Positions 8,155 through 17,103 of a DNA stretch of 64,000 nucleotides are shown here, piece by piece (the stretch's first letter is position 1; each line of letters starts with the position of its first letter). Position numbers and translations under genes: made by a program. Below the pieces are notes generated by a model. That model saw nothing but the letters and a program-made list of their open reading frames with translations. It had not been told where the DNA came from and ran no database searches. The DNA is taken from NCBI GenBank assembly GCA_016872775.1, contig VGZA01000006.1:62001-126000 (forward strand), written 5' to 3'. This stretch comes from Planctomycetota bacterium (lineage in GTDB: Bacteria > Planctomycetota > Planctomycetia > Pirellulales > Pirellulaceae).

Positions 8155-11100
8155 ATGCTGCGACTTCTCTTGCTGTTTTCCACGGCCTGCGGACTAGGTT
8201 CCGCGGTCTATGGCCAGGGCCTGACTCCAGAGCAGTCGAAGTCGAAGATGAACGTCCCCGAGGGATTCATGCTGGAACTGGTCGCGGCGGAACCGCTCGT
8301 ACGGCAACCGGTCACTATCGATTTCGACGATCGCGGACGGTTGTGGGTGATTCAATACCTGCAATACCCAAACCCGAACGGTTTGAAACGCGTGTCGGTC
8401 GACCGCTACTCCCGCACCAGGTATGACCGCGTTCCGGAACCGCCGCCGCATGGCCCGAGAGGCGACGATCGAATTACGATCCTCGAGGACACCGACGGCG
8501 ACGGCCGCATCGATCGGGCACATGATTTCATCGATGGACTGAATCTGGCAACCGGGATGGCGTTCGGCCACGGCGGTCTGTTTGTGCTCAACGTGCCGTA
8601 TCTACTGTTCTATCCGGATCGCAATCGAGACGACGTTCCCGACTCCGACCCGGAAGTCTTGCTGACGGGATTCGGAATGGAGGACGCTCACAGCGTCGCC
8701 AATTCGTTGGCGTTCGGGCCCGATGGCTGGCTGTATGGCTGTCAGGGAAGTACGGTTACCGCCAACATTCGCGGCATCGAGTTTCAGCAGGGAGTCTGGC
8801 GTTACCATCCGGTGACGCGTGAATTCGAGTTGTTCTGTGAGGGAGGCGGCAACTCATGGGGACTCGACTTTGATCGCACGGGCCGGTTGCTATACAGCAC
8901 GAATTTTGGGGGCTACACGTTACTGCATGCCGTGCAGGGCGGCTACTTTGTCAAGTCGTTCGGCAAGCACGGCGCGTTGCACAACCCGCATGCCTACGGC
9001 TATTTTGACCACGCGCCACACCAGAATTTTCGGGGCGGGCATGTCACCGTTGGCGGCATCATCTACCAGGGAGATAATTTCCCGGCATCGTACCGCGGCA
9101 AGTATATCGCGGGCGATCTGCTTGGCCACGGTGTCTACTGGCACTCGATCCATCGCCGTGGTTCGACCGTCGCGACGAGCCATGGCGGTGAATTGTTGAC
9201 TTCCCAGGACGCATGGTTTGCACCTACGGACGTCACCATGGGTCCCGACGGCGCGATCTACGTCACCGATTGGCACGATGAACGCACCGCCCATCCGGAT
9301 CCGGATGCTACCTGGGACCGTTCGAATGGTCGCATTTATCGCATCGCCGCGGTGGGAACGCAGCGCACCAAGACCGTCGATTTCACCCAATCGAGCGCCC
9401 AGGAACTCTTCGAACTTCATCAGCATCCAAGCCAGTGGTATGTGCGCAAGGCCAGGCAGGAAATTGTGCGACGGTATGGCGAGCCGAATCGGGATGAGCG
9501 TCACCGTTCCGAAGCGACTAGTTTGCGCGGCAAGTTCCATCGGGCGGCAACGACGGAAGCGGATGAAACCGCAGCCCTCGAAGCGCTCTGGTCGCTCAAT
9601 CTGCTCGGTGGATTCGACGAACAGCTCGCCATGCAGTTGCTGCGCAGTCCCCATCCTGCCGTGCGGTCGTGGACCGTTCGCCTGCTGGGTGACGGCCGAA
9701 TGATTACCGCGGAAATGGCGCATCTGCTTGACGAGTTTGCCGAGCAGGAACCAGAGATTTCCGTGCGGCAGCAGTTGGCCTGCAGTGCCGCCAGATTCCC
9801 ACCGGATCAAGCGATGCCGATGATCAACGCGAATATCAATCGCGACATCGATTCCGACGATCCGTATCTGCCGCTGCTCTGGTGGTGGGCCGTCGAAAAA
9901 CAGAGTCTTACGGGTCGGGAGGCTGTTCTGAAGCGCTTTGTGCGCCCGACACTATGGAAGTCGCGGCTCGGTCGCGATTTCCTCTTGACGCGACTGATTC
10001 GGCGGTACACCGCCGAGCGATCCGTCGAGGGTCTCGATTCGGTCGCTCGACTTCTGAAAGCAGCGCCGGATCCGAATGCCAGGAAGCAGCTCTGGCCCCA
10101 TGTGTGGCTCGGCTGGCAGGAACAAGTTCGGGACGCGCAAACGGGCAGTTGGCTGGAATCGGCTCGCAGGCACGAATTCTCGCAGCTGCTGCTGCGGGAG
10201 TGGTCGGCGTTTCCCGAGGACCTGACGCTGCTGCAACTGGGTTGCGCATTGCGGCATGCCAACCTGGTTGACGCGGTGACAAAGACGGCGTTTGATTCCC
10301 AGGCAGAAGCCGGGCGTCGCGTCACAATGCTCGGCATTCTTGGCACCGTCGACGAGAAGAAACTGTTGGCGCCGTCGCTGGAGCTGCTGGCCACAGATTC
10401 TACCGAGCCGGTACGTGCCGCGGCGCTGCAACTGATCGCTCGTTTCGACGACCCGTCGGTGCCGAAAGAGCTGATCCGCATCCATAACACGCTGAAGGCG
10501 GCCGGATTGCAGTCACAAATTCGCGACGTGATTCTGTCGCGGGCATCTTCGGCCGGCGTCTGGCTCGAGGCCGTCGACCGCGGTGAAATCCCGGCGTCAT
10601 CCACGTCGCTCGAACAGATCCGGCGCGTTGCGCTGCTCGACAATCGGCAACTCGACGCACTGGTCACCAAACACTGGGGAAGATTGCAGGGTGCATCCCG
10701 AGAAGAAAAGCTCGCCGAAGTGCGTCGGCTCAATAACGACCTGCGCGCCGCGGCGGGGAACGTATCGGCCGGCCATCAACTCTTTACAAAGCACTGCGCT
10801 GCCTGCCATCAGCTGTTTGGCGAAGGCACCAAGGTCGGCCCTGACCTGACGACGGCCAATCGACAGGATCGGGATTATTTGCTGATCAGCCTTGTTGATC
10901 CGAGCAGCGTGATCCGCAAGGAGTTTGTAAGCGTGATCATCGAGACCACCAACGGACGCGTGATGACGGGACTGCCGATCGAACGTAATGATGCGGCTTT
11001 GACGCTGGTGGACTCCAAAGGAGAAAAGCAATCGGTCTCGACCGCCGAGATCGCGGAATTGCAAGATTCCCCCGTATCCTTGATGCCCGAAAATCTCTAC

Positions 11101-11160
11101 CTGCAGTTCAAGCCGGCGGAATTGCGCGACCTGTTCGCATACCTTCAGTCAAAACGATAA
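8155..11160 (+). CDS. PVC-type dehydrogenase with C-terminal cytochrome c domain
   Basis: ATG 8155 is preferred over GTG 8149, since CGGAG lies 7 bases before it; this gives 1001 residues with leader LRLLLLFSTACGLGSAVYGQ. The N-terminal two-thirds starts with VPEGFMLELVAAEPLVRQP and contains DFDDRGRLWVIQYLQYP and GPDGAIYVTDWHDERTAHP, typical of the PVC-group membrane-bound dehydrogenase family with a soluble glucose-dehydrogenase-like beta-propeller. A helical, HEAT-like middle section follows (about 420-840). The C-terminus is a cytochrome c domain with CAACH at about 881 and a later MTGLPIERND segment. It lies 58 bases after a DUF1501 gene and before an exported isochorismatase-like gene, all on one strand. 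It is likely a periplasmic sugar or alcohol oxidation enzyme with its own heme; the substrate is not evident. Confidence 0.92.
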   Translation: MLRLLLLFSTACGLGSAVYGQGLTPEQSKSKMNVPEGFMLELVAAEPLVRQPVTIDFDDRGRLWVIQYLQYPNPNGLKRVSVDRYSRTRYDRVPEPPPHGPRGDDRITILEDTDGDGRIDRAHDFIDGLNLATGMAFGHGGLFVLNVPYLLFYPDRNRDDVPDSDPEVLLTGFGMEDAHSVANSLAFGPDGWLYGCQGSTVTANIRGIEFQQGVWRYHPVTREFELFCEGGGNSWGLDFDRTGRLLYSTNFGGYTLLHAVQGGYFVKSFGKHGALHNPHAYGYFDHAPHQNFRGGHVTVGGIIYQGDNFPASYRGKYIAGDLLGHGVYWHSIHRRGSTVATSHGGELLTSQDAWFAPTDVTMGPDGAIYVTDWHDERTAHPDPDATWDRSNGRIYRIAAVGTQRTKTVDFTQSSAQELFELHQHPSQWYVRKARQEIVRRYGEPNRDERHRSEATSLRGKFHRAATTEADETAALEALWSLNLLGGFDEQLAMQLLRSPHPAVRSWTVRLLGDGRMITAEMAHLLDEFAEQEPEISVRQQLACSAARFPPDQAMPMINANINRDIDSDDPYLPLLWWWAVEKQSLTGREAVLKRFVRPTLWKSRLGRDFLLTRLIRRYTAERSVEGLDSVARLLKAAPDPNARKQLWPHVWLGWQEQVRDAQTGSWLESARRHEFSQLLLREWSAFPEDLTLLQLGCALRHANLVDAVTKTAFDSQAEAGRRVTMLGILGTVDEKKLLAPSLELLATDSTEPVRAAALQLIARFDDPSVPKELIRIHNTLKAAGLQSQIRDVILSRASSAGVWLEAVDRGEIPASSTSLEQIRRVALLDNRQLDALVTKHWGRLQGASREEKLAEVRRLNNDLRAAAGNVSAGHQLFTKHCAACHQLFGEGTKVGPDLTTANRQDRDYLLISLVDPSSVIRKEFVSVIIETTNGRVMTGLPIERNDAALTLVDSKGEKQSVSTAEIAELQDSPVSLMPENLYLQFKPAELRDLFAYLQSKR

Positions 11161-11242
11161 GGCGTGCCTGTGGACGATCGATGACGCCGATTGGGCGACT
11201 TCCGGTCACGACGGTTTCATGTTTACCATCGAGGCGACAATC

Positions 11243-12292
11243 ATGCGGACCTCAACATTATCGCTGCTCTTGTTCGGGATTCTCACCACGTTCGCCGCGT
11301 CGGAGGAGCCATCACCACGCAACTACCGGAACCAGCTGCGGCGAATCGAGGAGCCGAAACCGTTGCTCGCCGATTACCCGGAGTACTTCGAACCGATTCG
11401 GGAGGAAGCGCACTTTGAAGCACCCGCCATCGTCGAAGATGACGGCGCGGATCTGCATGTGCGTGCCTGGCGGTTTTCCTACAACGCGCGAGGGATCATC
11501 GAGATGCCGAACCATCTGCGCGCCGCCGAGACCGCCGTGATCATGGTGCATCCCTGGGCGATTGATGACGAATGGGGTTGGAAGAGCCCGCAGCCGAACG
11601 GCGTCGCCGACTTTTGCACGCCAACCAAGAATGCGCTCGCGGCGGGACATACAAAGAAGGTCATTGATCCCTTTCTGAAAAAGCTGCGCGGCAAAGCCGC
11701 GTTTGTGATGTACAGCCTTCCCGGCCCGGCCGACCCGGTCCGTACCAAAGTCTATCGCTCCTTCAACAAAGTGCCGACGCCGATCGAGCGCGCAGCCGGC
11801 GAAAAAGAATTGCGAAAGACCCTCGCTGACTTTGACTACACGGGCGAGCCGCTTCCGGAAACCTTGACGCTTTCCAGGAACAAGCCGGTGATCGACTATT
11901 TCCGGCAATTCCCCGGACTCGATTCGAGTGCTCGATACAATCACGACGGTTTCTGGAACCTTCCGATCCCCGTCAGCACCTCGGTCTCCGTCGATCCACA
12001 GGACATCGTGATCTACGACGCGGAGGGATATCCGCCACTACGGGATTTCTTAAAGAACAACGGCGTGCGGCACGTGCTCTTGACCGGCTACGCCACCGAC
12101 ATGTGTTATTGCCGCACGACAGCCGGTTATGAAAATCTGTCCAAGGATTTCAACGTCTTTCTGGTCGCGGACGCCTCCCTGGCGACATTTCCTTCCAACA
12201 CGTCGCCACGGTTCGCGGTCAACGCCTCCATCTCGTTCGCCGCGCTGAATCAACTGATCACGCAGGTCTCCTGGGTCAAACTAGAACCGTAG
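11243..12292 (+). CDS. Exported isochorismatase-family (cysteine hydrolase-like) protein
   Basis: ATG 11243 is chosen because the protein then begins MRTSTLSLLLFGILTTFAAS, a good Sec leader; the upstream ATG at 11219 adds eight residues that spoil it. 349 residues result. The C-terminal half has the isochorismatase core: GVRHVLLTGYATDMCYCRTT with the presumed nucleophilic cysteine, then FNVFLVADASLATFP. The first core strand reads AVIMVHPWAIDDEW where the family usually has an aspartate, so the canonical Asp-Lys-Cys triad appears altered. Export is unusual for this mostly cytoplasmic family. It follows the PVC-type dehydrogenase by 82 bases and is followed by a strong hairpin. The fold is confident; the substrate is unknown. 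Confidence 0.85.
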   Translation: MRTSTLSLLLFGILTTFAASEEPSPRNYRNQLRRIEEPKPLLADYPEYFEPIREEAHFEAPAIVEDDGADLHVRAWRFSYNARGIIEMPNHLRAAETAVIMVHPWAIDDEWGWKSPQPNGVADFCTPTKNALAAGHTKKVIDPFLKKLRGKAAFVMYSLPGPADPVRTKVYRSFNKVPTPIERAAGEKELRKTLADFDYTGEPLPETLTLSRNKPVIDYFRQFPGLDSSARYNHDGFWNLPIPVSTSVSVDPQDIVIYDAEGYPPLRDFLKNNGVRHVLLTGYATDMCYCRTTAGYENLSKDFNVFLVADASLATFPSNTSPRFAVNASISFAALNQLITQVSWVKLEP

Positions 12293-12302
12293 AACGGGAG
12301 TG

Positions 12303-12324
12303 GGACGGGTCTCCAGACCCGTCC
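12303..12324. repeat. Half copy of GTAGGAyGGG palindrome, possible terminator
   Basis: GGACGGGTC and GACCCGTCC form a perfect 9-base stem around TCCA. The following GAAACTGCGAATAAGCG resembles the inner part of the elements at 1224-1440. It begins 10 bases after the stop of the isochorismatase-like gene, so it could end transcription there, although no T-tract follows. Confidence 0.65.
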
Positions 12325-12515
12325 GAAACTGCGAATAAGCGCAACACCAAAAAAACCACGCCCCACCACAAACCGACGAATCCGCGTTCGCCGCGAAATC
12401 GTGTAGCACTCCAAGAAGTTAGGAGCTACATTGGGGCTGTTGGTAGGTTGAGCCGATCCCCTCCGAACGTAGAAACTGCTCAAGCCATATGACTTCCCGA
12501 TCACGGAGTACTTCG

Positions 12516-13880
12516 ATGCGTTTGTCGCGACGGACCTTTCTGCGCGCTAACGGTGCCTGGATGGCTTTGCCGTCCCTTCCTTCCATCGCGGCGAACGCCG
12601 GTGACTCCAAAACGGACGTCCGACCAAGCAAGAAGCTGGTCATTTTGTACCTTCCCAACGGTATTGTGCGCCGCTGCTTTTTCCCCGGCGAGGAAAATGC
12701 GGCACTGCCGGATTTCATCGGCGATTTCGAAGCGGACAAGGTCAAGAACCAGCGTCGATTCCAGCACCAGCCCGGCATCTACCCGCTGGAACTGACGTCG
12801 ACCATGCAGCCGCTCGCTCCCCACATGGGTGACGTGACGCTTGTGACGGGCCTCGATCGATCGTTCAAGGCCGGGCAGGATGTTCATGCCCAAGGCGCAT
12901 CATGTTATCTCACCAGCCTGTCGCCGGCGCAGGCTACCGAGCGGAAAATTCAGCACCCCAACGGTCGCACACTGGACCACGTCATCGGCGACGCTGTGGG
13001 CGGCAATTCCATTTTCAGAACGCTCGAAATCAGCTGCAACGGATTCACGGCGCCCAAGGAGCCGATCGAGTTCGACAACATCTCCTGGTACGGACCCGGC
13101 AAGATTGCACCTTCGATTCGGGAACCACAAAAACTTTACGACCGGCTGTTCTTTCGTGAAAGCAATCGCAGGCATGTCGTCGACGTGACGGATCTTGTGC
13201 TGGCCGACGCCAACGCTCTGGCGAGGAAACTGGGCCGAGCGGACCAGGAAACCATGGCCGAATTCATGGCGATGATTCGCAACATCGAACTGCGGATCAA
13301 GAAAATGGACCGGCTGCTGGCCGATGCGGATATCAAAGTACCCAAGAACGAGCTCCTCCCGCGCGGAGAATTCATCCGCCTGCAAATGGACTTGATGTTG
13401 CTCGCATTTCAAATGGGCATCACCAATATCTGCACCTTCATGATCGGTCCTGAACGCTGGGACGCGACATTGATGTACGAAGGCGTCTTTGACCAGCCGG
13501 TTCAACATCACAACATGACGCACCATCAGAAGGGGGACGGCTACAAGGACCTGCAGAAGCTCGACATCTTCCACCTGCAACAATACGCCTACCTGATCCA
13601 GCGCATGAAGGAACTCAAGGATTCGGACGGCAGCCCGCTGCTCGACAACTCGCTTGTTACCTTTGGCGCAGGCCTGGGTGATGGAGCCACGCATCAGTAT
13701 TATGACCTGCCGATGATCGTCGCCGGCCGCGCGCAAGGCCAGATCAAGCAGGGCCGCTTTATCAAGATGAAAAGCGGAACGTTAAATTCCAACCTGTGGT
13801 TGACGGTCGCCCATCTGATGGGGCTTGAAATCGACTCCTACGCCGACAGCACCGGTCTCGTTTCCGACCTGTGGACATGA
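12516..13880 (+). CDS. DUF1552 protein, Tat-exported
   Basis: 454 residues. The start at 12516 is chosen over ATG 12489 because CGGAG lies 7 bases before it and the protein then begins MRLSRRTFLRANGAW, a compact twin-arginine leader. The DUF1552 family is recognised from KLVILYLPNGIVRRCFFPG, TLVTGLDRSFKAGQDVHAQG, DLMLLAFQMGITNICTFMIG, HHNMTHHQKGDG and LLDNSLVTFGAGLGDG, with tail LMGLEIDSYADSTGLVSDL. DUF1552 proteins are planctomycete secreted proteins that normally pair with DUF1592-type cytochromes. That partner overlaps or follows directly (its likely start is at 13916). The reaction is unknown. The histidine-rich HHNMTHHQ region is a plausible metal ligand cluster, which is inference. Confidence 0.93.
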   Translation: MRLSRRTFLRANGAWMALPSLPSIAANAGDSKTDVRPSKKLVILYLPNGIVRRCFFPGEENAALPDFIGDFEADKVKNQRRFQHQPGIYPLELTSTMQPLAPHMGDVTLVTGLDRSFKAGQDVHAQGASCYLTSLSPAQATERKIQHPNGRTLDHVIGDAVGGNSIFRTLEISCNGFTAPKEPIEFDNISWYGPGKIAPSIREPQKLYDRLFFRESNRRHVVDVTDLVLADANALARKLGRADQETMAEFMAMIRNIELRIKKMDRLLADADIKVPKNELLPRGEFIRLQMDLMLLAFQMGITNICTFMIGPERWDATLMYEGVFDQPVQHHNMTHHQKGDGYKDLQKLDIFHLQQYAYLIQRMKELKDSDGSPLLDNSLVTFGAGLGDGATHQYYDLPMIVAGRAQGQIKQGRFIKMKSGTLNSNLWLTVAHLMGLEIDSYADSTGLVSDLWT

Positions 13881-13915
13881 TTCCCCGACGCGCGGCTCGG
13901 GCGTGGAGAACCGTC

Positions 13916-16873
13916 ATGAATCAGCCAAAATGCGACAACCGTCGAACCGGCCTGCTGCTGTTCTTGTCGCTGATTGCATTGCCCGTCGCGGCACAGGGCA
14001 ACGAGTTCGACCAGCTACTGAAGCCGCTGTTTGTCGAAAAATGTGTGAAGTGTCATGGCGGCGACGAGACAAACGCCGACGTCAATCTTCTTCGATTCAA
14101 CGCGGTGAACCAGCTTCAAGAGCGAGCCGACCTGCTCGAGAAGATGATCAAAGTTCTTGACACGTCGCAAATGCCGCCGGAAGGCGAGCCGGCGCTCGAC
14201 GACAATACTCGCACCAAAGCGGTCGCCGCATTGAAAGCCCTGCTGCGCGACTCCTCAAAGGCCACGTCGCAGCGAACGACGCCTCTCCAGCGGCTTAACC
14301 GATTTCAATACAACAACACCGTGCGCGACCTGTTCAAGCTGAACCGGGACCTGTTCGCCCTGCCGGAACGGCTGATGACGCGGGATAAAAAGTACCTGCG
14401 GATCCCCACCGATCCAACCCAGCCGGGACAGATGCCGGAAATCGTTCAAGTCGGCTCGCCTGCGCTCAATCCGCAACCGGCACTGCAGGGCGTGGTCCCG
14501 TTTCCCAAGGATCTGCGTGCCGAACACGGCTTCGACAATCAAGCGAGTCAGCTGTCGCTTTCTCCCGTGTTGTTGGATGCCTTTCTGGAATTAAGCGTTT
14601 CCATCATCGGCAGCCCGGACTTCAACGAACAGTCGGTCGGCATTTGGAGCGAGTTTTTCGCGGCGCCGGCGGCGGGCACGGATCTGCGGAAGGAGGTCAG
14701 GAACCGGTTGGAACGGTTTCTTCGGCAAGCATTCCGTGGCCCGGTGGATGACGACGCGCTGGAGAGGTATCTGACATACTCTCTGGCGAAAATGGAGCAA
14801 GGATTGTCCTTTACCGACAGCATGAAGAGAGTCGCTTCGGCCGTCCTGTCATCACCGCTCTTTCTCTATCGAGTTCCTGCCGCCAACGACCGCGATCGCC
14901 AGTTTGAGCTTGCTTGCCGCCTGTCGTATTTCTTATGGGCGAGCTGTCCGGACCAGGAACTGCTGGACCTGGCGGAGCGAAGCGAGTTGTCGCGGTCGGA
15001 CGTACTGGATCGTACCGTCACACGAATGCTGGCCGATGCAAAGATCGAGCGTTTTCTGGATTCATTTCCATCGCAGTGGATGCAACTGGAGAACGTGCTG
15101 GCGGCAACTCCAGATCCTCAAATCAACAAATATTTCAGCCTCGACCGGGAAGTACCCGCCGGCCTGCAGATGGTGGTGGAGCCGCTGTTGCTGTTCGACG
15201 CCGTCTTTGTGGAAGACCGACCGATCGTGGATTTGATCGCTCCTGATTTCAGCTATCACAGTGACTTCTTGCGGACCTGGTACAGCAAAGTTCTGGGACC
15301 GCCGCCTGTCGATTCCGAGAAGATTCAGGTGGACAACCAGCGTCACGACCGCCGGCGACAAGAGCTTCAAGAGGCGATCAAGTCGACGCGGGAGCAGCTC
15401 GACGCTCTGCTGAACCCGATCCGCAAGCGATTGCTCGCCGCGCGGCGGGCCGATGCGGAATCTGTCGTCGATCTTCGTCCGTTTGCGGTATGGGAATTCA
15501 ACGGGGATCTGAAAGATTCGATTCGTGATCTAAATCTGACGGCTCACGGTAACATCGAATTTCGCGACGGCATGGTCGTCTTGGACAAGTCGCATTTGCA
15601 GAGTGGCGCCCTGCCTGTCGATTTGGGTGCGAAGAGTCTGGAAGTCTTCTGCCGCCTGAACAACCTGGATCAGGCGGGTGGAGGCTTAATGGGTATTCAG
15701 GGGCCGGGCGACTTTTTTGATACGATCGTGATTGGTGAACGCAAGAACCGGCACTGGATCTCGGGAAGCAATACCTTCAGCCGCACCGAGGATTTTCCAG
15801 GCTCCACGGAAGAAACGGTCACGAACGAGGTTGTGCATCTGGTGATGGTGTATGCCGAAGACGGCACGACGAGACTCTATCGGAACGGTAAACCCTACGG
15901 CGAACCTTACCGCAAAGGGCAGGCGGTGTTTCCGCGCGAGCAGTCCTCGGTTCTCTTCGGCCTGCGTCACCTGCCGCCTGGCGGAAACAGGTTTCTTGCC
16001 GTCAGCCTGGATCGCGCATGCCTGTACGATCGCGCATTGACCGAGGAGGAAGTCGCTGCCTCGTCCCGCGGTAATGGAACGTATATCTCCGAATCGGAGC
16101 TGGCCGCGGCTCTGTCGGTTGAACAGCGTCTGGCGAGGGAAAAGCTGACAGTGACTCTAAGTAAGACGGTATCGGACTTGAACAATGTTCCGCCGAACAT
16201 CGACCCCAAAGTGGCAACGCAGCAAGCCGAACTCGCTTTCGAGGATGAGTTGCGGCGGCAACTGAGATCGCGCACTTTCCGACGCATGCCCGCGAAGGAC
16301 CCTCGCTATGGTGGAATCATTACGAACGCGGCGATGCTCAGTATGACGTCGGGTCCGAAGCGAACGCACCCCGTGGCGCGCGGCGTCTGGGTCATCGAAG
16401 TGCTGTTTAACGATCCACCGGCACCGCCACCCAACAACGTGCCACCGCTCGACGAGAATGCCGCCAAAAACGACCTGACGATTCGGGAACAATTCGCCGC
16501 TCACCGCGAGAACCCGTCCTGCGCCGGCTGTCATACCAGACTGGACCCGCTCGGTTTTGCCCTGGAGAACTTCGACATTACCGGCCGCTGGCGCGATCGT
16601 TACGAAAACGGACGGGACGTGGATTCGAGTGGAACGTTGTTACGAAAATACCCGTTCGATGGCGTGGTAGCGTTCAAGACGGGCCTGGTGCAGGAGGACC
16701 GCCGCTTTGCCCGAGCGTTCACGGAACACCTGCTGCGATTCGCCATGGGAACTCAACTTGACCCGGCCGATTCGCTGGCGGTCGACGAAATTCTCACCCG
16801 CACGCAACAGGAAAAATTCCGGCTTCGACAGTTGATCCGGGCCGCGATATTCAGCGAAAGCTTCCTGCGCTAA
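13916..16873 (+). CDS. DUF1592/DUF1588/DUF1585 cytochrome-like protein with LamG-like insert
   Basis: ATG 13916 gives a clean leader (RRTGLLLFLSLIALPVAAQG) with GTGGAG just upstream; ATG 13871 overlaps the DUF1552 gene by 10 bases but adds an arginine-rich stretch. 985 residues. Domains in order: PSCyt1 with CVKCH (about 43), DUF1587 (RLNRFQYNNTVRDLFKLN), DUF1595/DUF1592 (SPLFLYRV, ACRLSYFLWASCPDQELL), a LamG/concanavalin-like domain (about 520-718, with AVWEFNGDLKDSIRDLNL and ARACLYDRALT-type end), DUF1588 with CAGCHTRLDPLGFALENFD (about 868) and DUF1585 (LLRFAMGTQLDPAD). The insert splits DUF1592 from DUF1588 and is absent in the paralogue at 17104. It is predicted to be an exported c-type heme protein working with DUF1552. 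Confidence 0.93.
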   Translation: MNQPKCDNRRTGLLLFLSLIALPVAAQGNEFDQLLKPLFVEKCVKCHGGDETNADVNLLRFNAVNQLQERADLLEKMIKVLDTSQMPPEGEPALDDNTRTKAVAALKALLRDSSKATSQRTTPLQRLNRFQYNNTVRDLFKLNRDLFALPERLMTRDKKYLRIPTDPTQPGQMPEIVQVGSPALNPQPALQGVVPFPKDLRAEHGFDNQASQLSLSPVLLDAFLELSVSIIGSPDFNEQSVGIWSEFFAAPAAGTDLRKEVRNRLERFLRQAFRGPVDDDALERYLTYSLAKMEQGLSFTDSMKRVASAVLSSPLFLYRVPAANDRDRQFELACRLSYFLWASCPDQELLDLAERSELSRSDVLDRTVTRMLADAKIERFLDSFPSQWMQLENVLAATPDPQINKYFSLDREVPAGLQMVVEPLLLFDAVFVEDRPIVDLIAPDFSYHSDFLRTWYSKVLGPPPVDSEKIQVDNQRHDRRRQELQEAIKSTREQLDALLNPIRKRLLAARRADAESVVDLRPFAVWEFNGDLKDSIRDLNLTAHGNIEFRDGMVVLDKSHLQSGALPVDLGAKSLEVFCRLNNLDQAGGGLMGIQGPGDFFDTIVIGERKNRHWISGSNTFSRTEDFPGSTEETVTNEVVHLVMVYAEDGTTRLYRNGKPYGEPYRKGQAVFPREQSSVLFGLRHLPPGGNRFLAVSLDRACLYDRALTEEEVAASSRGNGTYISESELAAALSVEQRLAREKLTVTLSKTVSDLNNVPPNIDPKVATQQAELAFEDELRRQLRSRTFRRMPAKDPRYGGIITNAAMLSMTSGPKRTHPVARGVWVIEVLFNDPPAPPPNNVPPLDENAAKNDLTIREQFAAHRENPSCAGCHTRLDPLGFALENFDITGRWRDRYENGRDVDSSGTLLRKYPFDGVVAFKTGLVQEDRRFARAFTEHLLRFAMGTQLDPADSLAVDEILTRTQQEKFRLRQLIRAAIFSESFLR

Positions 16874-16921
16874 CAACCCCGGTTCCCGCTCCCCGCCCGT
16901 CTCGCCATGCGCCTGTATCTT

Positions 16922-16990
16922 TTGGCCTTCGGCCAACTGCCATGCCACTCCAAGTCACAGCTGGTGTTCAGAGGTCGAAATACAATTTCG
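16922..16990. other. Two small palindromes in a 230-base gap
   Basis: The gap 16874-17103 between two DUF1592-type genes has no coding signal. It holds TTGGCC/GGCCAA around TTC (16922-16936) and CGAAAT/ATTTCG around ACA (16976-16990). Neither is followed by a T-tract. They may be an operator or transcript-end structure; the role is unsupported. Confidence 0.3.
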
Positions 16991-17103
16991 CCGCGAGTGT
17001 TGTTCGCCGCGGTTTTGGTACGATACGATTGTGCTCGAGCCAATCCTTGTGCGCGCTGAGACACGTTGGGATGACGTAAGCCATCTCCGGGAGACTTTCG
17101 ACG

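Noticed and set aside
9807-10733. 308-residue serine- and arginine-rich minus-strand frame
   Set aside because: Low-complexity S/R composition is typical of antisense translation of GC-rich genes; it lies inside the PVC-type dehydrogenase.
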